From Nemopilema nomurai (taxonomy: Eukaryota > Cnidaria > Scyphozoa > Rhizostomeae > Rhizostomatidae), in contig ML133383.1 in the NCBI GenBank assembly GCA_003864495.1, positions 4,309,493-4,373,492 on the forward strand: DNA of 64,000 nt, in the 5' to 3' direction. The position numbers and the translations under genes are program-made. Below are positions 9,562-20,135 of the stretch, one piece after another (the stretch's first letter is position 1; every line of letters begins with the position of its first letter). The notes under the pieces were generated by a model that saw only the letters and a list, made by a program, of their open reading frames with translations, searched no databases and was not told the origin of the DNA.

Positions 9562-10603
9562 CGATCTCTGCTACTGACAACTTCTAAAGCCGAACACACT
9601 TTCTTCTTTTTACTAACTACTTTTGTTGTGCTTGTAATAGTCTTTTTCTTTGTACTCAGGGTAGCCAATTGCAAATTACCATTGTAATAGTGAAATTTGT
9701 AATTGTTGTTTAAATTGAGTCGAAAATGAAAAGTTTCCATTATCTTATGCAATAGTATGGAGTGAAAAGGCTAAAATTCTATATCGTGAACAAAAGGCCT
9801 TGAGCTCAAGTTGTTTTATATTTGTCTGTTTTGCCCTTCTACTGTAATGAATAGCATAGTGTGTCAAATACCTTTGTTCAATACTTGCTTGTTATTCAAT
9901 CAAACTTTCCGCGCACTCAGGAAAGAGAAGCGCAAAATGATTATCAAAAGTTGCAGTTGCTGCCTTTTCTGTATATCAGTATTGGTAGGTAAAGTGAACC
10001 CTCCTTGATGGTATGAGACAGTCAATTCTTGTCACATTACATTGAATGCATTCGAGTATCAATTCTTCCTGAAACTAACCACCACTTCAATCACTGTCCT
10101 GCAAAGGTCTGGATCGAGCAACTAGACTTTGTATTTGAAGCCATGATGGCGGTCACCTTGATGTGACTACTTTTCTGTAATCACATGCGACCACAGTTCT
10201 TCATTTGTTGGAAACAAAGCACGACACTTGTTGGGAAATCTAGAATACCATCAAAATTTCACAATAAAAGCTTAATGCTGTGTTCTTATATTTATCTGTC
10301 ATCTAATAAACCAAAATGAATAGGTTACACGATTCCTAGCGTATCCAAGCTTTGTGATTTGCGAGAGGGACGTCAAATTTGGCATAACAATGAACGTAGC
10401 ATCTAAACATTGATTTGTGTCTGGACCAAAACTGACAGATTTACGCCCCCTTTGGTGAGATATACTTTTCAGTTAAGAATTATCGTATGACACGGAGCTA
10501 AAAGCTAGTGAAACTGCAGTGAAGTTTAAAGTCATGTAATTTGGTCTCAAAAGGGCAAGCAAAACAGGAATTCATATATGATTCTTTTTTCTCTTGTATT
10601 TCT
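9562..10603. other. AT-rich stretch after the retroelement (copy 1)
   Basis: Begins with T-rich DNA. A Cys-rich 65-codon frame without ATG start (9811-10008) is open in copies 1, 2 and 4 but deleted in part in copy 3. No recognisable gene. Confidence 0.45.
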
Positions 10604-10698
10604 TAAATATTTGTCACTGCTTCAGATAATATGAAATAGGATTTATGAATATGTAATATGAATTAAATATTTGTCATTGCATCAGATAATATGTAATA
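10604..10698. repeat. Imperfect 35-bp direct repeat, period 60 bp
   Basis: taaatatttgtcactgcttc and the following bases at 10604-10638 recur with three changes at 10664-10698. Counterparts lie at 27128-27222, near 41144-41238 and at 56969-57063. Confidence 0.75.
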
Positions 10699-11349
10699 TG
10701 ATACTTTATCCCACGCTTAGCTGAAGTCCTCTGTAGCCATTATAAAATGTAAAGAGCAATCTTTACTGGATAATCGTTTGGGCACAGAATTCAAGTTAAG
10801 TTCAAGAAAAGAAAGTTCAAAAAATATCTCGTGTTTCATTACACCAAGCCATTTCGTTTTCACCGATGTTTGAAAAAGTGGGCCTTCCTGAAGCGGAGAC
10901 CTGTCTTTCGACAAAATCACAATGCATGTCGCAAGATATCCGCTAGATGTGTTCTAACCATAAAGGTAAATGGAGTATAAAGGATATTTATCTTACGAAA
11001 GCTTATTGTATTAAAAAGAATTGATAAAAGGCCAGTTCAAAAATAGTCTAGTTATCACATTTTAAGAAAACAATTGCTATAGGCATATTTAAATAGAAAA
11101 GCAAGCCCATGTAGAATTCTTTCATCAACAATGAAGCCTAGGTTGATGGTACAATAAAATTCAGTACAAATCTTAGTGTGTAAAAGATAGTTCTCACTAT
11201 GATTTCAAGGTGACTGCCACTTCTCAAAGTTAGTTGAAATGACTCTTCGATAATTAGCTTCCCGTCGCAGAGGCCATCAAGTTATCCTCGTAGATATTTG
11301 GTTTAATCAAAAGAGGAGAACGTATTTTGCTACCTTTTAATCAAGACGC

Positions 11350-11610
11350 TTAGGTGGTACATTTACAAAATGCATTCTGGTCACAATTTTCGTGGTGAGC
11401 ACCATGAAACCATGGGATTAGAATGAGTATAAAACAGCACTTCTTACTTTTTGGTTGCAACCAAGATGAGGTATGCACATTGGTAGCGGGTCGTAATTTG
11501 ATTCTTGTACATTGATCGTGTTTTGCTTCGTTTAATGAACAGATTTTCTCCTTTCTGTCTTTTGTCTTTCGTTGGCTAATTTTCTCGGGCTGTTTTCCGT
11601 TCACAACCAT
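11350..11610 (-). CDS. Anonymous 86-codon minus-strand ORF (copy 1)
   Basis: ATG-initiated (MVVNGKQPEKISQRKTKDRK). It is basic at the N terminus, with a short hydrophobic ILILIPWF segment near residue 63, Cys-rich at the end, and not recognised. Identical frames occur in copies 2 (27876-28136) and 4 (57717-57977), while copy 3 is disrupted by indels. Confidence 0.2.
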   Translation of the reverse strand: MVVNGKQPEKISQRKTKDRKEKICSLNEAKHDQCTRIKLRPATNVHTSSWLQPKSKKCCFILILIPWFHGAHHENCDQNAFCKCTT

Positions 11611-12159
11611 GTGAAGAACATTGTTTTATCATGATGGAAAGTAAAATTTACAGATAGACTAAGCAATTGAAAGTTGGTGTGAGGCTCTTCGTGGTTCTAC
11701 ACAATTCCCTGCATACGAAAGAATGATACTAAATAAACTACAAATGAAACTTGAAACTGTTCTGTGGGGACGTAAGAATTCAAAATATAAAAGATCTAAG
11801 AAATTGGTATCATTCATATCTTGAAAAGGTCGCCAAATCAGGGATTGATAGTGAAATTTTGAAGAATTGAAAAACCACTAGTTGCTGATTACACCAAAAT
11901 TCTAGTTTCATCAATTGCTTTAACATACAGTGAAATCATGTGCAGTGAAATCCTTCTTGGCTAATCCTGCAAGTTTCAACTTCTAAAAGCTCGATTAATT
12001 TTTTGCAAGCTCAATATCTGCAAACTTTACACTTTCAATGCGTTCCTTTGCCGTTATCTTTGTATACTGCTCCTCGTACTCAACATCTTATCTAGGATTG
12101 TACAATGTCTTTTTGCCGTTTAAAAACTTCAATGTAAAAAATGTGAAGACAGGACTTAC
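11611..12159. other. AT-rich stretch, no gene seen (copy 1)
   Basis: No long frame. It is the downstream intron-like side of the minus-strand donor at 12154-12159. Confidence 0.45.
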
Positions 12160-12281
12160 CTGATACAGATAAATAGCCTCTTTGTCTTCTTCTCCAATGG
12201 GGTCTCCCAACCATTTGCCACAATTGAAGTCTTTCTATTTCCGTTTTGGTTGCTAGCTATGTATTCAAATACACTGGCCAT
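12160..12281 (-). CDS. Candidate first coding exon, minus strand (copy 1)
   Basis: On the minus strand an ATG in good context (ATCATGGCC) opens 40 codons. They begin MASVFEYIASNQNGNRKTSI and continue with VANGWETPLEKKTKRLF. They end at a consensus donor, TATCAG followed by GTAAGTCC. Another frame across the same block reads CGKWLGDPIGEEDKEAIYLY up to the same donor and also looks coding, so the donor is better supported than the phase. A pyrimidine-rich acceptor-like tract (TACCTCTTCTCTCTTAAG) lies upstream near 12312-12329. Not recognised. Confidence 0.35.
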
Positions 12282-12689
12282 GATACTCTCCTTTCAAATG
12301 CGCCAGCCATATCTTAAGAGAGAAGAGGTACGAAATTATTAGAGCTTCAATCAAAAGAAGAAAATCTTTCTTAGAATAAGTTGAATTTGCGAGACATTTA
12401 CGGGGTCAAGGAGTTGAAGGTTTTGTTTCGCCTTTCTGTGTTCACAATAAGTGTGTACTCATAATGTCACTCGTAATGTCACTGGCTTTCACAGCTTAAG
12501 GTTGACACTTTTGCCTTCATTTCAAAACGTGTGAATCTATGTCTTTACATATTCCGTTTCAAAAAAATGCTTTTCCAATCAATATCCAATGCTTTGACTT
12601 AACAGCATGTATTTCTTTATAAAATCAAGGAAGGTGGTGTCAAGTCAAAGAAATCAATTAGAGATACGGCTAAATATACACAAATTATA

Positions 12690-13019
12690 TTAAAAGGTAC
12701 CAAAATCTGATACGTACTTGGTTTCAATAAAAGCCATAAAAATCTGCCCCCACCCCCATTCCCCCAAACATCTTTCCATCAACTCACACAGCTCCAAAAA
12801 ATAAGTAAGATTCTTTATCCTTCCAAAAAACTCTCTGAAATACAATCTCTTCCTGCTAAACCCGTTGTCTACATTCGATTCGCGAACGTAAGTGCTGAAC
12901 ATTGAAAGAGGAAGGTGATTAAAAGTAAAAAAACAGTCCAAGGTACCTGAAAAGCGTTTATCAACGTCCAAATACCCTAGCCCAAGAAAAGATTGAAGAC
13001 GTGAGGACCAATAAAGCAC
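12690..13019 (-). CDS. Minus-strand 109-codon ORF between candidate exons (copy 1)
   Basis: An open frame on the same strand as the flanking candidate exons. It includes YLDVDKRFSGTLDCFF and FFGRIKNLTYFLELCELMER, the latter protein-like. CAG-GTACCT and acceptor-like tracts lie within it (for example ACCTTCCTCTTTCAATGTTCAG near 12900), so it may contain exons rather than be one continuous CDS. Copies 2 (29255-29551) and 4 (59091-59387) carry a one-base insertion in the C run that shortens it. Confidence 0.25.
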   Translation of the reverse strand: MLYWSSRLQSFLGLGYLDVDKRFSGTLDCFFTFNHLPLSMFSTYVRESNVDNGFSRKRLYFREFFGRIKNLTYFLELCELMERCLGEWGWGQIFMAFIETKYVSDFGTF

Positions 13020-13091
13020 GAGATACTTGCAACTTTATTAATGTTAGGGGCCTAGAAAGAATACAACGAAACAAATTGCTTGGCTACTTAC

Positions 13092-13173
13092 CACCTCTCT
13101 CAGGTTAGAAGATGTTGTAAATCGTCCTGAAAAGCCTCAGCACACCTTCCAAACCGTCGTCCTGAATTCCCAA
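13092..13173 (-). pseudogene. Candidate internal exon with frameshift, minus strand (copy 1)
   Basis: On the minus strand a pyrimidine tract (TTTCCTTTCTTCC) and an AG precede an exon-like block that ends at the donor GTG-GTAAGTA (13086-13091). Here an extra A makes ATCTTCTAACCTG, creating TAA. Copy 3 lacks the A and stays open. Confidence 0.4.
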
Positions 13174-13257
13174 CTACGCTCAAATGGAAGAAAGGAAACG
13201 CTTAGCCACGGAAGACAGAGGAAGCATAACGCAAATAAAATATAACCACTAACACTA

Positions 13258-15095
13258 GGTGTAGTCGCTCCTAATCATTGGTTGCTTTGTAAAAATCACA
13301 TTACCCTTGGTTATCTCGTTCAAGATACACCTTATTCAATGCTTCTGCGTATGTAGCCAATAGGCAGAGGTCATACTAGAGCGTTGAACGGAGGACTGTC
13401 ATCACAAATAACACAATAACCTAAGGCACCTGAAACGACGTTTCTCATCACCCCTATGCCCCATTTCAAGGTGATGAATGGTGATGGAACACCGTCATGC
13501 GAAACAGGTAGAAAACGAACTACCTAAATCACAATTTACAATTACCTTAATCATTACTTAAATTATGACTAAAATTACCATTACGTTATTTGTAGTCGTT
13601 CCAAATTATTGGTTAAATTGCAAAATTAGTCCCCGTGAATATCCCTAGACCTCGTTCGAGATACGCCTATTCAATGCTGCTGCGTATAGAGCCAATGGGC
13701 TGAGGTCATACTAGAGCCTTGAACGGAGGACTGTGATCACAAATAACACAATAACCTAAGGCACCTGAAACGACGTTTCTCATCACCCCTATGCCCTAAT
13801 TCAAGGAGATGAATGGTGATGGAACACCGTCATGCGAAACAGGTAGAAAACGAGCTACCTAAATTACCATTTACGTTAATTACGTTATTTACGTTACTTT
13901 AATTAATTTAATTACGTTAGTTGTAGTCGTTCCAAATTATTGGTTAAATTGCAAAATTAGTCCCCGTGAATATCCCTAGACCTCGATGAGATACGCCTAT
14001 TCAATGCTCCTGCGTAGATAACCAATGGGCTGAGGTCATACTAAAGCGTTGAACGGGTAACTGTGAGCACAAAGAACACAACAACCTAAGGCACCTGTAA
14101 CGACGTTTCTCATCGCCCCTATGCCCCACTTCAAGGCGATGAATGGTGATAGGACACCGTCATACGAAACAGGTAGGAAACAAACTACCCAAGTTACTAC
14201 TCATACATATCACACACACACATGTAGTTGCTCCAAATTATTGGTTTATTGGCAAAAACTCTCCCACTTTGTATCGCATAACCATCCTACGATACCTATT
14301 CAATGTTCTTCTGTACTGACCGATGGGCCATAGTCGGTACTAAACAATGAACGGAGGATTGTAATTACAAAAACACAATAACCTAAGGCACCTGAAACGA
14401 CGTTTCTCATCGCCCCTATGCCCCACTTCAAGGCGATGAATGGTGATAGGACACCGTCATACGAAACAGGTAGGAAACAAACTACCCAAGTTACTACTCA
14501 TACATATCACAATCACACATGTAGTTGCTCCAAATTATTGGTTTATTGGCAAAAACTCTCCCACTTTGTATCGCATAACCGTCCTACGATACCTATTCAA
14601 TGTTCTTGTGTACTGACCGAGGGCCATAGTCAGTACTAAACAATGAACTGGGGATTGTGATTACAAAAACACAATAACCTAAGGCACCTGAAACGACGTT
14701 TCTCATCGCCCCTATGCCCCACTTCAAGGCGATGAATGGTGATAGGACACCGTCATACGAAACAGGTAGGAAACAAACTACCCAAGTTACTACTCATACA
14801 TATCACAATCACACATGTAGTTGCTCCAAATTATTGGTTTATTGGCAAAAACTCTCCCACTTTGTATCGCATAACCGTCCTACGATACCTATTCAATGTT
14901 CTGGTGTACTGACCGAGGGGCCATAGTCAGTACTAAACAATGAACTGGGATTGTGATTACAAAAACACAATAACCTAAGGCACCTGAAACGACGTTTCTC
15001 ATCGCCCTATGCCCCACTTCGAGGCGATGAATGGTGATGGAACACCGTCATGCGAAACAGGTAGGAAACAAACTAACCACAAACTACAACTCATA
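13258..15095. repeat. Six-monomer satellite array (copy 1)
   Basis: The phrase cctaaggcacctgaaacgac recurs with CTAAGG at 13421, 13756, 14086, 14383, 14679 and 14975, giving periods of 335, 330, 297, 296 and 296 bp. The first three monomers are longer and diverged, and the last three nearly identical. Each monomer has two hairpin-forming inverted repeats, TCATCRCC/GGYGATGA and GTACTGAC/GTCAGTAC. Short frames (MPHFKAMNGDRT and on) repeat only because the monomer repeats and are not taken as genes. Confidence 0.95.
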
Positions 15096-15130
15096 ATAAT
15101 AAAAAAAACCAAATAAAAAAAAGCGCGCTA

Positions 15131-15150
15131 AGTGAGTAAAACTACTCACT
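15131..15150. other. Hairpin followed by T run (copy 1)
   Basis: AGTGAGTA, loop AAAC, TACTCACT, then gtttttt. The 8-bp perfect stem lies just after the satellite. It is the same in copies 2 (31667-31686), 3 (45546-45565) and 4 (61501-61520). It looks like an intrinsic terminator, but in a eukaryote this may simply be a palindrome. A role as RNA polymerase III stop or structural element is speculative. Confidence 0.6.
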
Positions 15151-15232
15151 GTTTTTTCTGGATGAAATTTTTTCGAAAATTGTCCATTTCCATTCCTTCG
15201 AGTCCATCATCTCCATTCACCAACTAAAACCG

Positions 15233-15316
15233 GAAGAACAGTTTGATTAGGATCGATAAGAGAGATGGTATATAGAAGAACAGGTTGATTAAGATCGATA
15301 AGAGAGATGGTATATA
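15233..15316. repeat. Two-copy 42-bp tandem repeat (copy 1)
   Basis: gaagaacagtttgattagga and on at 15233-15274 is repeated with two changes at 15275-15316. The minus strand reads LYTISLIDxNQxVL twice in a 14-residue repeat within an 80-codon frame (15207-15449). That frame is intact in copies 1 and 4 and shifted in copies 2 and 3 by one A. Confidence 0.9.
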
Positions 15317-15393
15317 GGTGAACTAATTTCTGCTTTCTGTTTTTCTGATTTATTTGTTTATGTACATCATTAGACTTGCCGAGAGGCCTTTTT

Positions 15394-15513
15394 ACTGTGT
15401 TCAGACAGGACGGGCAATCGTCAGTACTTATCACTGAACAGTGAACCATAATTACAAACAGAACAAGAACTTAGCCAACCTGAATCTGTGCTAATCATCG
15501 CCCTTTTCCCTTC
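15394..15513. repeat. Highly diverged seventh satellite monomer (copy 1)
   Basis: The series gtcagtact, gaacagtgaacc, ataattacaaac, aacttagccaacctgaa, ctaatcatcgccc follows the order and spacing of the monomer (gtcagtact, aacaatgaac, tgattacaaaa, aacctaaggcacctgaa, ctcatcgccc). It is strongly diverged and lies about 300 bp beyond the array. Counterparts are near 31929-32048, 45808-45927 and 61764-61883. Confidence 0.6.
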
Positions 15514-15823
15514 TGAACATTGAATCGTGTGATATTGCTGGCCCAGTCAGGTCATTTGAAAATAACAAAGCCTTTCAACTCTTTTAGTCAACTTTTGCAA
15601 TTGTCTCTTAATTTGGTGAGTGCTGGGGGCTTTCCCGAGTGTTTTCGGTAAACAGGCCGTTAAATTTCTTTCTTGCTAATTTGCCTTTTTTTTGTCCATT
15701 GCCCTTCGTGGCCCAAATCATTTTTGGCTTGTTACATTTTGTTGGTACCACTCACGTTCTATGGAGAGAACTGTCGCTTACATTTGTGCTGGTAGTCACA
15801 GCCTTACTCTTCACTTTTCTCAG

Positions 15824-15884
15824 TGGAGGGCAACGTTTAAAGCTTTGCAGTGATTACCTTGGCAAGCAAAGTGGTGAAGGACAG
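15824..15884 (+). CDS. Candidate internal exon (copy 1)
   Basis: A strong acceptor (cttactcttcacttttctcag) precedes 61 bases that read, after one base, GGQRLKLCSDYLGKQSGEGQ and end at CAG-GTATTA. The upstream frame is also open and hydrophobic back to 15639, but without an ATG. All four copies keep acceptor, frame and donor. It ends in phase 0 and could join the exon at 16827-16973, which begins in phase 0. Not recognised. Confidence 0.35.
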
Positions 15885-15921
15885 GTATTAACTTCAATCA
15901 CTTTGATGGATATCCTCTGAG

Positions 15922-16149
15922 ATGTTTCCCCTCTTTGGCAAACAACATAATTTCCCCTGTCGAGATCTCAACATTCTGTCTAATTACATTCCCAAAATAT
16001 TTCAATATGCAATAGTGGATGCAGTTTGCATAATCGACATTCTCAATGTGTGGTCTACGTTTCTGGAATAAAGAATGAGATCAGAAGACACTGCGTTGAC
16101 AACCTGAGGCTAAAAACACAATCCTTGCCTTCCATGACTTTATACTTAG
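15922..16149 (+). pseudogene. Broken 76-codon frame (copy 1)
   Basis: Compared with copies 3 and 4, a base is missing in caatatagcaatag (here caatatgcaatag) and the end reads tacttagc instead of tacttatagc. The frame is therefore shifted. Confidence 0.35.
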
Positions 16150-16826
16150 CTGCTTTCACAAAACACAGTGACATAGGTTTATATCCTACTAGATGGTATA
16201 ATTAGCTTTGAATATTTGCAGGTGTGGTATATAGGGTTGACATACACTCCTCGATGCTTGTTACTGAAAATACCTCAGCGACTCAACTAAACAACAAAAA
16301 CCGAAGACGATGACGAAGACAACGGTAGAAGATGAAGTTGATCCCTCTGCATTACCAACTAAAGGTACCATTTCAGAATGATTTGAGGCTTTTCAATAAT
16401 TTTACTCTCTTTCAATGGCTAGAGTTTGCCAATAAGTAAATACATCCCTTGATTTACATTGCACCTTAATGCATCATAGTTAAAATTAGCTAAGCAACTA
16501 CTTGCTACCTATTGTGACCAAGGAGAGCGTACAGGCCCCATTCATTTACGAACAATTTGAGTGAACCACTCTTCAATTGCCAAAAAGATTCACAGACAAA
16601 ACATCTCCAGATGACAGAAAACTCCAGGTTTTTTAGACTAAATTTTATGTTTCACAACTGAGTACCACACCCTCAGCTTGTTTTAATTTGCTCTTAACCT
16701 TCTTTCCAGTTTTAAGGCTAGAGTTCTTGTAAATCTTTTCTTATGAAACTGTTCTTTTTAAAAAAGTGTGATAAATCTCTATGTGCAGCATAATCATAAA
16801 TTTTGTTTCGTTGTCTCTCTCCCTAG

Positions 16827-16973
16827 CCTACAGGCCCTTCGTCGGAGGCCTCGTTATATTTGGGAAGCTTGATGATGCTTGGCATTCATCGCGCACGTGA
16901 AAATACACTGGACATGGATTCAGTTGTCAGTATGTTTGAAGCGAAGTGTCCCAATTGTAGGATTGTCCTCTGA
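16827..16973 (+). CDS. Candidate terminal coding exon (copy 2)
   Basis: Copy 2 version of the exon at 678-824: same acceptor, same 48-codon frame and TGA, with GTC (V) for GCC (A) at the second-last codon. Its donor partner could be the candidate exon at 15824-15884 of copy 1, which ends in phase 0 943 bp upstream. The two phases are compatible, which is suggestive but not proof. Confidence 0.4.
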   Translation, partial: PTGPSSEASLYLGSLMMLGIHRARENTLDMDSVVSMFEAKCPNCRIVL

Positions 16974-17130
16974 TGAATCGTTCCAGCATAAAACTTAAGC
17001 TCGTTTACATGTGTATAGCAATAATCGTGGACAATTTTCCATTAAAAATAATTTAGATACTTGCGAAGGAAACAGTACTTCAACGGATGAATTAGCTAGT
17101 AGCCTATGAAAACGCGCACGTGCACCGCAT

Positions 17131-17521
17131 ATGTCAACGTGCACCGCAGGCATAACGCTAGCCAAGATCTATGTCGCGAGTTTATATCTTTTGGCATATA
17201 AGGGACATTTTTTATAAAAGCGAGTCTTCGCAAAATTGTTAATCCAGCTCCAATAAGCTGCTTTTTCTTGTTTGTTAAACTCATGCCAAGTCTGCTAGAT
17301 ATTATGGCAATCCTTGCTAACCTGGGCGTAAGATTGATACAGCTGGCTGTCGCTCACAATGGAAGTTTTATCAACACCCTGTCGCTCACATTGCAAATAT
17401 CTAATTACGTGAAAAGGGCTCAAAATTTCCGACTTTTGTGTATAGTCTTAAAGTTTGTTATTTACCAACTAGTATGTGTTTGTTGGTTGGCACATTTTGG
17501 CCTTACTGTAACTGGATGTAA
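17131..17521 (+). pseudogene. Broken copy of the 130-codon ORF (copy 2)
   Basis: Aligned to the frame at 982-1374, this copy has lost one base in the attttgttataaaag tract and one in the A run of gctcaaaaatttcc. It totals 391 instead of 393 bases, so the frame is disrupted. Confidence 0.3.
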
Positions 17522-18675
17522 CAGATAAATGGGCATGTAACAGAAAATACACTCTTCAATCATATTCTTTATGTATGAGCCTTCAATTAAGTGCCAGTTG
17601 CACATACAATCATTTAAATCCAGCCTATGATTCCTTGCTTATGTCACTTAACTTAGTATGTCTAGATAGAATTGTAAAATTATCTTTTCATATCAGATAC
17701 TAGCAGAAAAACACTGATGAAATTTCAAAATCCATTGTGTTTGTCAAATTTTATTCAAACTCTTGAATTAATTTGATTTAAACTATATTTGAACAATTAA
17801 GCTACAAATTAAGCTAACAAAATTAGGCTACAATTAAGCAATGACTGATAATCATGGTTTTCTAGACATAGAAAGTTTAAATGCCAATCTCCATCTTGAT
17901 GTATAGTTGCATGTTTTTGAACAAAAAACACTTAAACTACAAAGTGGGCAGTAAAACCAATTTGTGCAGGATAATGCTTACATTAATTGCCCTTTCAAGG
18001 CTAAATAGATCAAAAAAGTTTCAAAGCTCTGTCTTTTCATTAAACTGATGCTCTATCATCTCCACTGATTTTAGGTAAGAATTGTTCAAGGAGCCCACTA
18101 CCAAGTTCAGTAAGTTCAGGATTCAAAAGATGTTTTACTTCACAGAGTGGAACTTAGCAAAATGGAATCAATGATCCAAATAGGAAAATGAGACAATTTT
18201 TGTGTCTGTAACATGGCAAAGATATGCTGTGTCATTTTGACAGTCTATGTAAGAACTGTCAAAAATATCAATTTTTAGTGTTTCCCTAAATAAAATATGA
18301 AACCTAGCATCACCTTATAAAACCAGGGTATGATGAAAAAATTCACGGATTAATCAAGTCCAGTGGACAATTAACTAATGCTTCAAACTCCGAAATTGGA
18401 AGAAAAAAGATCACAAATCTTCAATGAGAATTTGAAACAGACAAGAGATCTCTAACAGTTTAATTTATGAAGGAGGATCTACAGGAGACCTTATAGTTCT
18501 CACCCAGAAAAAATCTTAAGCCTTGTTGCATCAATAGGCTGAATGATCATAACTGTGTAGTAAGGAAAGAATACTACAAAGAAACATATGAGAATAGCAA
18601 ACAACAAGGGATCATTTGCAGATGTGTGTGCACAGTTTTAATTATTAGTGGTATTCAAAAAAGTAGAGCACCCCT

Positions 18676-18876
18676 TTGCCTGATGCTTTTTTCCAGGAAT
18701 CAGTATTCTCCACAAAAATGTACAAAAAGATAACAGTATTTGAAAAGCAAACTTGTTATACTTCATATATACCTCATAACCCTAGTTTATCTTCACTAAA
18801 TTGGAAGAAAAGCAAACAACGAGAACTTTCATTTAAAATCTGCATGGATCATATTTTATATAGGCAATATGGATAG
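18676..18876 (+). CDS. Small ORF open in all five copies (copy 2)
   Basis: Copy 2 version of 2525-2725, with R to Q, N to K and H to Q substitutions and one silent change. Confidence 0.25.
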   Translation: MPDAFFQESVFSTKMYKKITVFEKQTCYTSYIPHNPSLSSLNWKKSKQRELSFKICMDHILYRQYG

Positions 18877-19133
18877 TAGAAGTAGTTATTGATTTACACA
18901 TGTCTTTTAATTGAACAACTTGAATAGATAGGAGCTTTGTAAGTGAACGAAGTATTGTAACCCAATGTTTAGTCGCTTTTCAAAGGCCTACGCCTTCCAA
19001 TTGGATTTAATGCAAGTATTTAACTTTTCGACACTTTTTACATTCGGGAAGAATAAATGAACATATCAAAGGTCAAGGTGATTTTTCGCGACTTAGCAAC
19101 TGGTGAGGCTACTCCGTTCCCTTGAACAACAAA

Positions 19134-19268
19134 ATGGCGGGAAGCTTTCGAGAAAGACTGGATCGAGCATCCTATTGTTTCCTCGCTTATGACAAATTGC
19201 TGTCAGCCAATAAACTGGCTCGAGCACTTTGTTATTGTATTTTGGCGGGAAAATTCAAGCATTCGTAG
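19134..19268 (+). CDS. Small ATG frame in GGCGGG-rich block (copy 2)
   Basis: A 44-codon frame with a strong start context (caaaATGGcg), ending in TAG. The predicted peptide begins MAGSFRERLDRAS, has a YDKLLSANKLARALCYC core and ends AGKFKHS. It is basic and possibly helical, and is not recognised. An E2F-like site lies within its 3' part (19241-19252), so the block may be a promoter or first exon rather than an independent gene. It is intact in copies 2, 4 and 5 and shifted by one base in copies 1 and 3. Confidence 0.3.
   Translation: MAGSFRERLDRASYCFLAYDKLLSANKLARALCYCILAGKFKHS
19241..19252 (+). promoter_or_regulatory. E2F-like site (copy 2)
   Basis: Same 12-base motif, with the upstream GGCGGGAA present at 19137-19144 and a downstream GGCGGGCA plus CACGTG. 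Confidence 0.35.
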
Positions 19269-19868
19269 CCGGGAACGCAACACGAAGCCGAGTCACTGTT
19301 TGTATTTGAGAAATGGCGGGCAGGCACGTGAAACCTAGATCACGAATCAAGATGTTCTGATATTGTAATTTATTCAAATGATCATCTATAAACGTCATTT
19401 TTTCGTTTAGAATGCTATCACAATGTTAGAGAAAATAAAGAAAGCTACTTAAATAATTCCTCACAAATCTCAGAGAGGTTTTCCTACTTTTCCTTCAAAA
19501 TATTTTGATACAGAATTTAATGGTAAAATCAATGATATTCAACAATGTCTCTTACTACAACCAGTTGCTGAAAAATTTCAAAATCGCAGACCGAGGCGAG
19601 TGTTTAGGCGGCCACAGAAGAATTGACTTCCTCTCCGTAACAGCCGTACTATCCCTATACTCAAACCCGATTTCACTGGTAATAACAATACTGAGAGCAA
19701 AGTTATGTATAAAAATTGGAAAACACACTTACTAGCAACCATGTCATTCTTCGAATTCCATTCTGTCCTGCATCCTAGAGAATTGTCATCAAAATGATGC
19801 AGAGGCTCCAGCGTGGACGAAGGTATACTATAACGGACTTATGCAATGGCCTCTCTTTGAACTCTAGG

Positions 19869-19876
19869 TATAAAAG
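19869..19876 (+). promoter_or_regulatory. TATA box candidate (copy 2)
   Basis: TATAAAAGGGCGCG, with the same spacing to the downstream gctcacgtg. Confidence 0.4.
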
Positions 19877-20135
19877 GGCGCGAAACTGAACTGAATAGCT
19901 CACGTGTCATTTTTGCATTGCTTATCAAAATCACTAGAATTGCATTACCAGGGCAATTTTTAACATACTGAATCAGGGTCCGATCCCGCATTATCAGAAA
20001 GGGGGGAGGGGGCGTAGGGACCACTTTTTTTGAAAGTGCGTGAAGTGTATATTGCTTGCCCAATACCCTAAAGCAACAGGGGCTCTGGGATCTGCAAGCC
20101 CCCAGGAAGTCAAGGGGAGGACCCTGTCAGGGAAT

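Larger units (their letters stand above)
1..16149. repeat. Tandem unit, copy 1
   Basis: First copy of the long tandem repeat. The anchor ctgctttcacaaaacacagt at its first bases recurs at 16150, 32686, 46567 and 62523, followed each time by the same order of sequence. Copy 1 lacks about 640 bp that copies 2-4 carry after their GGGAGCTC hairpin (lost near 4003), carries a 298-bp duplication inside the reverse transcriptase, and has a 21-bp local duplication at 3438-3491. Several small frames intact in other copies are broken here by single-base changes. The unit start is arbitrary because the window begins there. Confidence 0.97.

Noticed and set aside
14121..14926. Repeated 70-codon frames (MPHFKAMNGDRT type) as a protein family
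   Set aside because: They repeat only because the satellite monomer repeats, and the frame is broken in the older monomers.
13258..15095. CRISPR-like array
   Set aside because: The repeats are 297-335 bp with no unique spacers. This is a satellite in eukaryotic DNA.
15131..15156. Bacterial intrinsic terminator
   Set aside because: The window is eukaryotic in every other respect, so it is kept only as a hairpin of unknown role.
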